Source: Beijerinckiaceae bacterium (lineage in GTDB: Bacteria; Pseudomonadota; Alphaproteobacteria; Rhizobiales; Beijerinckiaceae). From it: a stretch of 63,801 nucleotides of DNA. Positions 26,469 through 35,624 of the stretch are shown piece after piece. Every line of letters starts with the position of its first letter. The first letter of the stretch is position 1. The position numbers and the translations under genes were made by a program. The notes under the pieces are model-generated. The model made no database searches. It was not told the origin of the DNA and saw nothing but the letters and a program-made list of their open reading frames with translations. The DNA is taken from the NCBI GenBank assembly GCA_019753285.1, contig JAIELD010000006.1, positions 1 through 63,801 of the forward strand, in the 5' to 3' direction.

Positions 26469-27316
26469 TGCCGCATCCTGGGATCGAGAATGTCGCGCAG
26501 GCCGTCGCCGAGCAGATTGAAGCAGAGCACCGTCAGCATCAGCGCAAGGCCCGGATAGCCGACCAGCCACCATTTGCCCTGCGTGATGAAGCGCGCTCCC
26601 TCGGCGACCATGATGCCCCATTCAGGCGTCGGCGGCGTCACCCCGAGGCCGATGAAGGACAAGCCGGCGGCGTTCAGGATCGCCCATCCAAGATTGAGCG
26701 AGATCTGGACCGCCATCGCCGGCAGCACATTGGGGATGAGATAGCGCGTGACGACCTCGAAATGGCTGTGGCCGGAGGCGCGCGCCGCCTCGACCCAGCC
26801 GGCCCCGCGCCGCACATTCACCTCCGCCCGAGCAAAACGGATGTAGAAGGGCAGGTTGATGATGGCGGTCGCGTAGATGATGTTCTCGACGGCGTTGCCG
26901 AGCGCCGCCACCATCGCCATTGCCAGCACGAAGAGCGGAAAGGCCATCAGCACATCGACGAAGCGGCCGACCCAGCGGTCGATGCGCCCGCCGGCATAGC
27001 CGCAGAGCGCGCCGATGAAAGCGCCAACGACGAAGGACAGGCTGACGGCGAGCACCGCGATGGCGAGATCGAGCCGCGCCGCCGTGACGACCCGCGCGAG
27101 CACATCGCGTCCGAGCTGGTCCGTTCCGAACCAGTGCAGCGCGCTCGGCGGCTGCAGCGCGATCGAGACATTGGAGGAGTGCGGATCATATCGGATGACC
27201 AGAGGCCCGATGATCGCCGTCAGCACCAGAAGGAGGGCGGCGCCCGCAGCGATCGCCGTCACCACATTGCTGCGGAGCACGAAGCCTGCATGGCGCATCA
27301 GCGTCGCATTGCTCAT
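26465..27316 (-). CDS. Peptide-type ABC transporter permease (DppC-like)
   Basis: A 283-residue inner-membrane permease of the DppC/OppC type with a hydrophobic N-terminal span, HWFGTDQLGRDVLARVV (an Opp/DppC signature) and the EAA loop EAARASGHSHFEVVTRYLIPN. It forms the channel with the DppB-like protein encoded 24 bases upstream. Its ATPase gene overlaps its stop codon. Confidence 0.93.
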   Translation of the reverse strand: MSNATLMRHAGFVLRSNVVTAIAAGAALLLVLTAIIGPLVIRYDPHSSNVSIALQPPSALHWFGTDQLGRDVLARVVTAARLDLAIAVLAVSLSFVVGAFIGALCGYAGGRIDRWVGRFVDVLMAFPLFVLAMAMVAALGNAVENIIYATAIINLPFYIRFARAEVNVRRGAGWVEAARASGHSHFEVVTRYLIPNVLPAMAVQISLNLGWAILNAAGLSFIGLGVTPPTPEWGIMVAEGARFITQGKWWLVGYPGLALMLTVLCFNLLGDGLRDILDPRMRQ

Positions 27317-27340
27317 GTCTCGCCGCTCATGTCTTGGCGC

Positions 27341-28378
27341 TCATTCCATACCGATCCTTGGGTCGGCGATGCCGTAAAGCACGTCGATGGTGAGGTTGAC
27401 GATGACGAAGATCGTGGCCATCAGCAGCACGAAACCCTGAACCGGCGCGTAGTCGGATGAGAGCAGCGCATCGAGCGCATAGGCGGCAACGCCAGGCCAG
27501 GAGAACACTTTTTCGACGAGCACATTGGCTCCAAGCATGGTCGAGAACACGATGCCGGCGATGGTGAGCACCGGCAGGAGCCCGTTGCGTAGCGCATAGC
27601 CGATGATGATGCGGGGGCGCGAGAGGCCGAGCCCTTCGGCAGTGCGGATGTAGTCGCTGCCGAGCACGGCCAGCATCGAGGCGCGCGTGATGCGCGCAAG
27701 CGGTGCCAGCACGAAGAGCGCCATCGTCGCCGCCGGCAGAACGAGCTGTCTTGCCGCCGCGCTCCAGGCTTCCCAGTCGCCCGCCGCCAGAGCATCAATC
27801 AGCAGAAAGCCGGTGATGCGCGGCGGCTCCGTGGTGAAGACATCGAGACGCCCCGTCGGGTCCGGCGCGATGCCGAGCCAGTAATAGAAACAGTAGATCA
27901 GCAGCAGGCCGGAGACGAAGGTCGGCACGCAGACGCCGAGCGTACAGAGAAGCCTCACGCCATGGTCGACGAGAGAACCTGGGCGCAGCGCTGCCAGAAC
28001 GCCGAGCGGGATGGCGAGCGTGAGGGCAAGGGCGAGCGCGACGAAGGTAAGCTCGAGCGAGGCCGGCAGCCGGCTCGCAAGATCCTTCGACACCGTCTGG
28101 CCCGTGGTGAGCGAGCGGCCGAGATTGCCGGTGCCTATGTCACGCACATAATAGAAAAGCTGCTCGGCCATGGGTTTGTCGAGCCCCATCTGGCTGCGGA
28201 TCGCCTCGATCTCGGCCTTGCCCGCATTGGGGCCGGAGGCGAAGAACACGGCCGGATCGCCCGGCAGGACCCGCATCAGGATGAAGGTGAACACCACGAC
28301 GCCGACCAAGGCTGGCACCGATGACAAAAACCTCCGGCCGGTGCGACGCGCGATCAGGCCGAGCGCTCGCGGCTTCAT
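27341..28378 (-). CDS. Peptide-type ABC transporter permease (DppB-like)
   Basis: A 345-residue permease with the DppB/OppB beginning FTFILMRVLPGDPAVFFA, several membrane spans, and the EAA loop near RTAEGLGLSRPRIIIGYALRNG. It starts five bases after the binding-protein gene and is therefore in the same transcript. Confidence 0.93.
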   Translation of the reverse strand: MKPRALGLIARRTGRRFLSSVPALVGVVVFTFILMRVLPGDPAVFFASGPNAGKAEIEAIRSQMGLDKPMAEQLFYYVRDIGTGNLGRSLTTGQTVSKDLASRLPASLELTFVALALALTLAIPLGVLAALRPGSLVDHGVRLLCTLGVCVPTFVSGLLLIYCFYYWLGIAPDPTGRLDVFTTEPPRITGFLLIDALAAGDWEAWSAAARQLVLPAATMALFVLAPLARITRASMLAVLGSDYIRTAEGLGLSRPRIIIGYALRNGLLPVLTIAGIVFSTMLGANVLVEKVFSWPGVAAYALDALLSSDYAPVQGFVLLMATIFVIVNLTIDVLYGIADPRIGME

Positions 28379-28383
28379 CGACT

Positions 28384-30006
28384 TTACTTCCGGAGCATGT
28401 CGCGGAAATCAACCTGGCGATGGAACTGATAGGTGTAATCCTCGATCGAGGGCGCCATCACGGCATCCTGGTTGGGCTGCCAGAGCAGGACGACCGGCGT
28501 CTCATCCGCCTCGATCGCCACCATCTTCTTGATGATCTCGTCGTACTTCGCCTGATTTGTCTCGAAGCGCGCGGCCTGCGACAGGCTGTTGATGTCAGGA
28601 TTGTTCCAGGACGAATAGTTCCAGCGCTGCTCGCCGGTGAAGAAGTTCCGGAAATAGTAATCCGGAGCAGCGATCCACGAGATGATGGACTCCGTGAAGA
28701 AAGGCAGCTTCTTCTCGGTGACGGAGGTGCTCATCTGTGCGTCAGGCTGCTTCTGGATGTCGACCTTGACGCCGACCTTGAGCAGCGATTCCTTGATAAG
28801 CGCCGCCATCGGCTCGGCAGTCGCCGCAGACCCTACATTGAAGGAGAAGGTGGTTTCGAATCCGTTCGGGTAGCCGGCTTCGGTCAGCAACTGCTTCGCC
28901 CTGGCCAAGTCGGTCTTCACCGGCATGTTCTGCGGGAATTTCGCCTCGCTCGGCTCGCCGTTCCATGTCCCGTTCTGCAGCGGATTGCCGCGCCCGAACA
29001 GCGCGCCCTTGAACATGTCGCCGTAGGGCAGCGCGGCGGCGATCGCCTGGCGTACCTTCTTGTTGTCGAAGGGTGGAATGCGCGTTGCGAACACGATCAA
29101 CGTCAGCGCGTTGAACTGGGGCGTGGAGACGACCTTGACCTTGCCGCGCTCCATCAGGCCCGGAACGTCGCTGCTCGGCAGATCGACGGAGATGTCGGCA
29201 TCGCCGCGCTCGACCAGGTTGGCTCTCGTTGCAGCCTCAGGGATCGTTTGCGCGATGACGCGCTTGAAGAAGGCGAGCTTGCCTTCGCGCCCGCTCTTCC
29301 AGTTCTCGTTGCGCTTCAGAACAACTTGCTCGCCCGGCTTCCAGCTCTCGACGATATAGGCGCCGCTGCCGGCGGTGTTTTCCTTGAGCCACGCCTGCGC
29401 CCAGGGATCCTCAGGCGTCGCGTGCTGCTTGGCGACCTTGCTGTTGATGATGATCGGATAGACCACGGCAAGGTTCGGCATGGCGAGCCGGTCAGGCTTC
29501 GGCAGGCTGATCTCGATCGTCAGCGGATCGATCACCTTGAACTGATCCGCCTTGTCGAGCGAGCCGGTTGTCAATTGCGGGCCTGCCAGGGATTTTGCCG
29601 TGACGGCGCGGTCGAGCGACCATTTGACGTCATCCGCCGTCACGGGGCTGCCATCGTGGAAAGTCGCGTCTTTTCGAAGCGTCACAATGATCTTGAGGCC
29701 GTCCTCGCTGATCTTGTAGCTTTCCGCGAGTTCGCCCCGGATCGAGTTGAAGTCGAAGATCCAGCCGTCGCCGTTCTTCTTGCGATCGAAGGCGAAGAGC
29801 CGGTCATAGGTGCTCATCGAGAGCCCGAAGGATTCACGCGTGGAGCCCGGCGCGGTCGGGTCGAGCGTGTTGATCATGCCGCCAGTGACCTGGCGCAGCG
29901 TCTCCGCCCGTGTCTGCGCCGTCACGGCGGCGGGGTTTGCCAGAAAGGACACGCTGGCGAGCAGGCCCGCTGCAAGAAAGGCGATCTGACGTCGAGAAAA
30001 AAGCAT
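28384..30006 (-). CDS. Peptide-type ABC transporter substrate-binding protein (SBP family 5)
   Basis: A 540-residue periplasmic binding protein of the DppA/OppA family. The N-terminus MLFSRRQIAFLAAGLLASVS has adjacent arginines before a hydrophobic stretch, so export may use Tat. Cleavage is likely after VTA. Family segments include the central DVKWSLDRAVTAKS and the C-terminal LLWQPNQDAVMAP. The ATG at 30004-30006 has GAGGAG 8-13 bases upstream and lies 21 bases after the start site predicted from the sigma-54 site at 30038-30054. It is the first gene of the transporter operon that ends with the D-carbamoylase. Confidence 0.92.
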   Translation of the reverse strand: MLFSRRQIAFLAAGLLASVSFLANPAAVTAQTRAETLRQVTGGMINTLDPTAPGSTRESFGLSMSTYDRLFAFDRKKNGDGWIFDFNSIRGELAESYKISEDGLKIIVTLRKDATFHDGSPVTADDVKWSLDRAVTAKSLAGPQLTTGSLDKADQFKVIDPLTIEISLPKPDRLAMPNLAVVYPIIINSKVAKQHATPEDPWAQAWLKENTAGSGAYIVESWKPGEQVVLKRNENWKSGREGKLAFFKRVIAQTIPEAATRANLVERGDADISVDLPSSDVPGLMERGKVKVVSTPQFNALTLIVFATRIPPFDNKKVRQAIAAALPYGDMFKGALFGRGNPLQNGTWNGEPSEAKFPQNMPVKTDLARAKQLLTEAGYPNGFETTFSFNVGSAATAEPMAALIKESLLKVGVKVDIQKQPDAQMSTSVTEKKLPFFTESIISWIAAPDYYFRNFFTGEQRWNYSSWNNPDINSLSQAARFETNQAKYDEIIKKMVAIEADETPVVLLWQPNQDAVMAPSIEDYTYQFHRQVDFRDMLRK

Positions 30007-30037
30007 GTCGGTCTCCTCAGGATGCAACCCGGTGGCA

Positions 30038-30054
30038 GGCAAATTTCAAGCCAG
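30038..30054 (-). promoter_or_regulatory. Sigma-54 promoter of the peptide-type transporter operon
   Basis: The minus strand reads CTGGCTTGAAATTTGCC: CTGGC, then G at the right place, four free bases and TTGC, with exact GG-N10-GC spacing. It lies in the 59-base gap after the monooxygenase gene, just ahead of the binding-protein gene and its ribosome site. This would allow nitrogen-controlled expression of transporter and carbamoylase independent of the genes upstream. Confidence 0.6.
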
Positions 30055-30065
30055 CGGTGAAAGGC

Positions 30066-31481
30066 CTAGCGCAGGATTGCCTGAGGCACGTCGTATCTTT
30101 GCAGCGATCGCCAATGCCGATCGAGGTCGGCCTCGAACAAGCCGCGCGTCACGCCCGAAACCAGCTTGGGGACCGCGGTCGTCATGGCGTTGATCGACGA
30201 TCCGGACGGGCCATGGCTCATTGTTGAGCCGATGGCGAAAAGGTGAATGTCGCGCAGGAAAGGCGTGAGGCCCGAAACCTTTTCGCAGAAGGCGAAGTCG
30301 GGGCCGAGATAAGGGAAGCGGGCAAGCCGCTCGTCGCGTTCTTCGGCCGGGGGCTCATAACGGTCGGCCCAGGTGGCGATGTTGCCGGCGAAGCCGTCAA
30401 ACTCGGCCCGGGCGGAGAAATCCATTTCCACACCCGTGCCGCAGATGAGAAAATCCGCCTCGAAAGAGCCCTTGGTGGTCGTCAGGCGCGCCCGCCCGCC
30501 GGTTTCGGACGCGCCGGTCCAGGCCTCGCCTTCATGCAGGATGAAGTTGGCGTGACGGCGGCAGCGATCATAAGTCTCCTGCGGAAATCCTTCGCGCAGG
30601 CCGAGGATTTGGCTCATGAACCGCCAGCGCCAAGCGTCATCGAGCTCTGAAAAATGCCGGAGGAATCCTGCGAAGGTCAGCCAGCGATAGGGCTGTATCG
30701 TCTGCGGCGTCGCCCGGCGGCAAAAGAGATGCACTTCGCTAGCGCCGGCCTCCAGCGCCGTCGCGGCATTGTCGAAGGCCGAAGCGCCCGCCCCGAGCAC
30801 GGCGACGGTCGTACCCTTGAGCCGTTCGAACGCGATATCATCCGCCGCATGGGCGCGCAGATGCGGCGGCAGCGCCCGGATGAACTCCGGCATCCACCAC
30901 AGGCCCGCGCCCTCCTGCCCCGTCGCCAGCACGATCTTGCGGGCGTAGATCGTGCGGGTTTCGCCATCCGACATGATGAGATCGAGGCGAAGGCAGTCGC
31001 CGGCCGGAGCGATACGCCGCAGCGCAGTGCCGTTCTCGACCGGCACGCCGACGACGTCCCGAACGAACAAAAGATATTCAGCCCATAGCTCTTTTGGAAT
31101 GAGATCGAGCGCGGCCCAGCTTTCAGCGCCGAACCGTGCCTCGTGCCAGGATTGATAGGTAAGGCTCGGTAAATCGAGGTCCGGCCCGGTGAAATCCTTG
31201 GGGCTGCGCAACGTCTTCATGCGCGCGTAAGTCCGCCAGGGGCCCTCCATGCCGCGCTCGGCCTTGTCGATCACGAGGATGTTGCGCACCTGCGCGCGCA
31301 TGAGGCCGAATGCGGTCGCGATGCCCGATTGTCCAGCGCCGACGACCGCCACATCGAAGACGGGCTTTCCGTCTGGGCCGGTTTTGGGTTCTAGCCAGGG
31401 CTGGCGCGGATGGGCGATGCGGTCGAGATCGCTGCGGATCTGAGCGCTGAGAGCATCCAGTTTGTTGGGACTATCGAGCAT
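30066..31481 (-). CDS. FAD-dependent NAD(P)-binding monooxygenase-like protein
   Basis: A 471-residue flavoprotein of the CzcO / Baeyer-Villiger-like group. An FAD motif, DVAVVGAGQSGIATAFGL, is near residue 43. A second Rossmann motif, VAVLGAGASAFDNAATAL, is near the middle. FLICGTGVEMDFS and FAIGSTMSHGPSGSSINAM are in the C-terminal half. The substrate is not known. The gene lies between a short-chain dehydrogenase and the transporter operon, so oxidation of an imported compound is the simplest idea. The ATG at 31479-31481 is the only good start; the 64-base gap upstream shows nothing. Confidence 0.85.
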   Translation of the reverse strand: MLDSPNKLDALSAQIRSDLDRIAHPRQPWLEPKTGPDGKPVFDVAVVGAGQSGIATAFGLMRAQVRNILVIDKAERGMEGPWRTYARMKTLRSPKDFTGPDLDLPSLTYQSWHEARFGAESWAALDLIPKELWAEYLLFVRDVVGVPVENGTALRRIAPAGDCLRLDLIMSDGETRTIYARKIVLATGQEGAGLWWMPEFIRALPPHLRAHAADDIAFERLKGTTVAVLGAGASAFDNAATALEAGASEVHLFCRRATPQTIQPYRWLTFAGFLRHFSELDDAWRWRFMSQILGLREGFPQETYDRCRRHANFILHEGEAWTGASETGGRARLTTTKGSFEADFLICGTGVEMDFSARAEFDGFAGNIATWADRYEPPAEERDERLARFPYLGPDFAFCEKVSGLTPFLRDIHLFAIGSTMSHGPSGSSINAMTTAVPKLVSGVTRGLFEADLDRHWRSLQRYDVPQAILR

Positions 31482-31545
31482 GCGATACGATCAAGCTTCC
31501 CGGCGTCCTGTTGAAGGCGTCATTCCCATAGTCAGCCGTGACATC

Positions 31546-32307
31546 CTATCCTGCCAGCCAGCCGCCATCGGAGGCAAGAGCCGTGCCCGTACTGAAGCTT
31601 GAGGCGGCGCTGGCGAGAAAGAGCGCCGCTTCCGCAAGCTCCTCAACACGACCGAAGCGCCGCAACGCATGCCGCGCAAGAGAAGCGGCCTTGGCGGCCT
31701 CCGGATCGGCGTTTCGCGCAAAGCCGCGTGCGAGCATCGGCGTGTCGATGGCGCCCGGCACCAGCGCGTTGATGCGAATTCCGTCGCGCGCGAAATCGAG
31801 CGCCATCGTGCGGGTGAGGCTGAGGACGGCGCCTTTGGCGGCAATATAGGCGCTGTTGTTCGCGCCGCCCGCGATTGCGAGCTGCGAGGCGACCGTGACG
31901 ATAGAGCCGCGCTTCTGCGCCTGCATCGCCGGAATCACCGCGCGGCTCCAGAGCCATGTGCCACCGAGATTGGTGGTGATGACCGCGTCCCAGTCTTCCG
32001 GCGCGGTGGTGAGAACCGTACCGCCGCAGGAAAAGCCAGCAGCGGTCATGAGAACATCGATACGGCCGAAGCGTTCCAGCACTGTCTGAGCATCAGCCTC
32101 GGCCTGGGCCGCGACACCGACATCGGAGTGCAGCGCGATGGCCTCTCCTCCCCCTGCCCTGACGAGCCTGAGTGTTTCATCGGCACCTTCGCCGTCCCGG
32201 TCGACGATCGCGACCCTCGCGCCGACCTCGGCGAAACGCAGTGCCGAGGCGCGCCCGATGCCGGACCCTCCGCCCGTGACGATCGCAACCTGCCCGTCAA
32301 GCCTCAT
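31546..32307 (-). CDS. Short-chain dehydrogenase/reductase
   Basis: A 253-residue classical SDR. The cofactor motif TGGGSGIGRASALRFAEVG is at the N-terminus. Asp in IVDRDGEG after the second strand suggests NAD preference. The active site shows SQLAIAGGANNSAYIAAKGAVLSLTR (Ser, Tyr, Lys). The C-terminus DGGWLAG is typical. The ATG at 32305-32307 overlaps the epimerase stop as ATGA. The substrate is unknown. Confidence 0.9.
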   Translation of the reverse strand: MRLDGQVAIVTGGGSGIGRASALRFAEVGARVAIVDRDGEGADETLRLVRAGGGEAIALHSDVGVAAQAEADAQTVLERFGRIDVLMTAAGFSCGGTVLTTAPEDWDAVITTNLGGTWLWSRAVIPAMQAQKRGSIVTVASQLAIAGGANNSAYIAAKGAVLSLTRTMALDFARDGIRINALVPGAIDTPMLARGFARNADPEAAKAASLARHALRRFGRVEELAEAALFLASAASSFSTGTALASDGGWLAG

Positions 32308-33293
32308 GCCGCCGCACCTCCGAATGAGCGATGGTCCGACCACCAACGGTCGAGATGCCGGGCCGAATCGTCAAGCCCGTAAGCCGCCGACCAGCCCGTC
32401 GCTGTTTTGAGACGCGCCGGCGACATGGGCAGCCTGTCGGCGGCCGAGTGGAGGTCGATCGTCGGCGTTTCGCCGGCATCGGCAAGACGGCATTCGAAGC
32501 CCGGCCTTAACTGGGCGATCACACAGCCCCAGTCGAGCAAGGACCAAACCGCGCTGCCGGTGAGGTTGTAGACCATGTGCGATGCCTCATGGCTGTGAAG
32601 CACCGCGCTCACGCCGGCGGCGACATCGGGCGCATAAACCCAGTCCCGGCGCGAATTTCTTGGCAGCAGCGCAGGCTCGCCGTCGAGGGCGGCCCGCATG
32701 ATCTGATAGGGCGGGCTCAAGGAGTCGCGATGTCCCGTGTCGTGTTCCCACGGACCGAAGACGGTGCTGAGACGCAGGCTGCACGCACTCAATCCCCACA
32801 GCGCACAGAGCCGCGCAAGAACCTGCTCCGAGGCCAGTTTGCTGATCGCATACAGCGAGACCGGGAAGGCAGCATCCTGCTCCTCGAGCAGCAATTTGTC
32901 GCGCGCGGCCTGCCCATAGGCCGCAACCGAACTCAGATTGACGACGCGCCGGACCCCTATCTCTTTCGCGCGCTCCAGCAGTGGGATCAGCGCGCCAAGG
33001 TTGACCGCCATGATGCGCTCCGGCTCGGCCGCCTCGCGCGCCGGCCCCGCCGTCACGGCCGCGCCGAGGATAATCGCATCCGTACCTGTCCCGATCGCCT
33101 CCCTGGCGATCGCAGCATCCCGGATATCGCCCTCCATGACGACGAGTTGGCCGGGCAGACGTTTGAACAGGGCAAGCGCGGCAGGAGGAATGGGGTTAAG
33201 GTCGAAAGCCGCGACATGGTGGCCGGCTGTCATCAGAGCCTCCACGATGTTGAGGCCGACAAAGCCGGCGGCTCCGAATATGACGACGCGCAA
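32304..33293 (-). CDS. NAD-dependent epimerase/dehydratase family protein
   Basis: A 329-residue extended SDR. It has GAAGFVGLNIVEALMTAGHHV with the NAD motif at residue 7, DIRDAA, NLSSVAAYG with the active-site Ser, and YAISKLASEQVL with the Tyr-Lys pair, followed by RLSTVFGPWEHDTGHRDS. The start is a TTG at 33291-33293, supported by GGGAGG seven bases upstream. It heads the epimerase-SDR-monooxygenase unit. The substrate is not known, and sugar-nucleotide specificity cannot be assumed. Confidence 0.85.
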   Translation of the reverse strand: MRVVIFGAAGFVGLNIVEALMTAGHHVAAFDLNPIPPAALALFKRLPGQLVVMEGDIRDAAIAREAIGTGTDAIILGAAVTAGPAREAAEPERIMAVNLGALIPLLERAKEIGVRRVVNLSSVAAYGQAARDKLLLEEQDAAFPVSLYAISKLASEQVLARLCALWGLSACSLRLSTVFGPWEHDTGHRDSLSPPYQIMRAALDGEPALLPRNSRRDWVYAPDVAAGVSAVLHSHEASHMVYNLTGSAVWSLLDWGCVIAQLRPGFECRLADAGETPTIDLHSAADRLPMSPARLKTATGWSAAYGLDDSARHLDRWWSDHRSFGGAAA

Positions 33294-33431
33294 TGCGGAA
33301 CCTCCCGAGCCGATCAGTTCCCGGATTGTGCGGTTACTTGCCCTTACGTTTCAAGCAATGAAGCTGCGGTTTTTGGCCTGCCTTCCGGATTATGCTCGCC
33401 GGGTTCAGGCGGACGGCTAGGACGGGTGCCG

Positions 33432-34715
33432 CTATTGCGTCAGGAAAGGCGAACTTCGTCCCGGACCGACGCCTGCCGGCACTGGAATGTCGGTATCATT
33501 ATAGTTCGTGTTCATGACCATCGTCGGACCGGCGCTCAAAGAAAACTTGCGCGCGACGACGATGGTATACGCTGAATCCTGCGCGACGGGCTGGCTGGAC
33601 GCGACGCTGAGTTCGCCGCCAGACAGATAGATGGTTCCCAGCAGCATCTTGGCGTCATTGCTCAGTATGTCGTGCTTCTGACCGAATTTGTTGGCTCGAT
33701 CCTCGAAAAAGAGCATTCCGGCCATGATCCCGGTCTTCGGAGCGGTCAGCGAAATCGAGGTGTTGGCGTCGAAGTTGATGGTTGCGCCCTTGCCCGTGAG
33801 GTAGAAACCGACATTGGCGCCTTTCAGGGATGCCTGACCAGTCACGTTCAGAAGCCCGTCCTTGATCACATAGACGCCCGGATTCATCTCAACCATTGCC
33901 GTCTTTTCGATCGAGATGCCGCCGCAGTAGGTTCCAGGATCGAGCTTTGCATACGAGCTGATCTTGAGGTTCGTTGCCGTGCAGTCACCCACCGGCGGCG
34001 GCTCGCGCGCTGCGAGCGGGTCCGCCATGATTGGGCAATCGACCTGTGGGCTCGGAGTGAAGGCGTCGCTCTTGTCGCTGTATTTTCCACCCGCACTACA
34101 GATGAACAGCGCATGGACCTGGCTGTTCTTCATTGCTTTGAGCCCGTTGTTCTTCGTCGAGTTTGAGTAGATGGCGCAGTTCGGTGCCTCCAGTTTGGCA
34201 TCCTTCTCGAGATAAACCGTTTGGTTTTCTTTTGAATCGAGACCGATTACGCAGATGGACGCGCTGCCCTTCACGACCGCTGTGGCAGCGGCAGACAGCT
34301 CGACTTCTGAACGTCCGCCAATGATAGGAAGCATGAACGTGTGCTGCGTGGTCTGCAAATCCACATGCACGACCATCGATTTTTGATCGACGGTCACCTT
34401 GATATCGGCGTTCTGGCTCAATTGCCTCAGCTGGCTCTTGGCCAACCCTTCGGTAATGCTCGTCACGCGAGCAGCCGTGCTGTCGGCCAGCCGGAAATCG
34501 GAAGCCCCCGCCAACGCTGCCGCATCGGCGACGGTCTGGAGATTGAGTTGCACCTTTGTCAGGAGAAAATAGTCGACAGCGCCGCCGACGCTTGCCAGCA
34601 TCGGCAGAAGCGCCAGCGCGAAAGGCAGTGTGACGCCACCATTCGTGTTGAGGCAGAATGTGTTCCGGCAAAATTTTTGGCGGATCGACGTTATTATTGA
34701 TAAAGGCCCCGTCAC
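33432..34715 (-). CDS. TadG-like Flp-pilus-associated protein
   Basis: A 427-residue protein with a short basic N-terminus and a single membrane segment, GGVTLPFALALLPMLASVGGAVDY. It continues into LNLQTVADAAALAGASD, which is the TadE/TadG-like (putative Flp pilus-assembly) N-terminal domain. The rest is secreted-type sequence with several cysteines and no recognised catalytic motif. The start is likely the GTG at 34713-34715 with AGGAGA six bases ahead, rather than a GTG six codons earlier without a ribosome site. No other tad genes are in the window, so it may be a stand-alone surface protein. Confidence 0.75.
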   Translation of the reverse strand: MTGPLSIITSIRQKFCRNTFCLNTNGGVTLPFALALLPMLASVGGAVDYFLLTKVQLNLQTVADAAALAGASDFRLADSTAARVTSITEGLAKSQLRQLSQNADIKVTVDQKSMVVHVDLQTTQHTFMLPIIGGRSEVELSAAATAVVKGSASICVIGLDSKENQTVYLEKDAKLEAPNCAIYSNSTKNNGLKAMKNSQVHALFICSAGGKYSDKSDAFTPSPQVDCPIMADPLAAREPPPVGDCTATNLKISSYAKLDPGTYCGGISIEKTAMVEMNPGVYVIKDGLLNVTGQASLKGANVGFYLTGKGATINFDANTSISLTAPKTGIMAGMLFFEDRANKFGQKHDILSNDAKMLLGTIYLSGGELSVASSQPVAQDSAYTIVVARKFSLSAGPTMVMNTNYNDTDIPVPAGVGPGRSSPFLTQ

Positions 34716-35186
34716 GCTGACTCTCCTGGTCACATCACGAAACTGGATAATAACAAATCCCGATTTCGAAATTATTGGCGCTAACGAAGCAATCCCGCGG
34801 TCTCAGTAAACGCTTCGTTCAGTCTAAGTAGTCGCAGAGTCGATCGCTTCTTCGGCCGGTTGGCGCGTTCGAGAACGAGACGTCCCACGCACCCGTTCGA
34901 TCCGCATCGTGCGCATTGCTCAGGACAGAAGCAGCGAGCGCTGTGTTCAATGACTGATGTCGCAAGGGAAGTTGCCTGCGCAACGAATGCTCCTCAGCCC
35001 TTGGCAAGGCTGAAGGTGCTGTTAATCGTATAGCGCGATTGATTGACCGATCCGCCTCGAAAAGCGGTGCCCTATTCCGCAGATCAACCTTAAAGTTAGG
35101 GTCTTGGTGGCAATATCGCCTTGGGTCATCCGCGAAGCTCCGCGTTGGCGACGTTCGGACAGAGTTGCAACGCCAAAAGGTATCGA
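34716..35186. other. Intergenic region without supported gene
   Basis: Between the divergent TadG-like and response-regulator genes I see only short open frames with no family resemblance and no ribosome sites. Promoters for both flanking genes must lie here, but no clear -35/-10 or -24/-12 pair stands out. Confidence 0.5.
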
Positions 35187-35612
35187 ATGAGCGAGAGCAC
35201 GCCTTTCACATACGTTCTTGACGGCGGATTGCGGATCCTCGCCGTCGACGATGATGCTATTCAGCGGGAATTCTCCGTCGTTTACCTCGCCGCGCCAGGC
35301 GTCGAAGTCATAACGGCTTCGTCAGGCGAAGCCGCGATCTCGTTTCTGGAGAACGAACATTTTGACATCGCCCTCGTCGACTATGAAATGCCGGGCATGA
35401 CCGGCATCGATCTTGTGCAATATATCCGTGGGCATGACAGGCTCTCGAACCTGCCGATCATCATGATCACCGGTCGTGAGGATATCGCTTCGATCGATGC
35501 GGCTTTCAAAGCCGGAGCGACGTCGTTCATGTGCAAACCTGTCAACTGGCGGCTGCTGACCTACCAGATACGGTTTGTTTTGAGGGCTCAAGCCTTCATC
35601 GCCCGAGCTTAG
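35187..35612 (+). CDS. Response regulator receiver protein, possibly the first half of a REC-EAL protein
   Basis: A 141-residue single receiver domain. It has the acidic pair in ILAVDDDAIQREF, the phosphoacceptor Asp65 in DIALVDYEMPGMTG, the Thr of MITGRED and the Lys of FMCKPVNW. There is no output domain before the TAG stop at 35610-35612. The following EAL gene is in the same reading frame after four sense codons, so the two may be parts of one former or readthrough REC-EAL regulator. The ATG at 35187 has AAAAGG seven bases upstream. Confidence 0.9.
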   Translation: MSESTPFTYVLDGGLRILAVDDDAIQREFSVVYLAAPGVEVITASSGEAAISFLENEHFDIALVDYEMPGMTGIDLVQYIRGHDRLSNLPIIMITGREDIASIDAAFKAGATSFMCKPVNWRLLTYQIRFVLRAQAFIARA

Positions 35613-35624
35613 CCGGACGCTTCG

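Noticed and set aside
28321..30060. A 579-codon plus-strand frame across the binding-protein gene
   Set aside because: It is antisense to a clear SBP family 5 gene, has no family resemblance and an Arg/Leu/Asp-rich composition typical of shadow frames in GC-rich DNA.
33320..33345. GG-N10-GC on the minus strand upstream of the epimerase gene
   Set aside because: Context AAGGGCAAGTAACCGCA lacks both TGGC and TTGC; such spacing alone is common in GC-rich DNA.
34819..35007. Short minus-strand frame of 62 codons in the gap before the receiver gene
   Set aside because: No ribosome site, no family similarity, ordinary length for chance in this composition.
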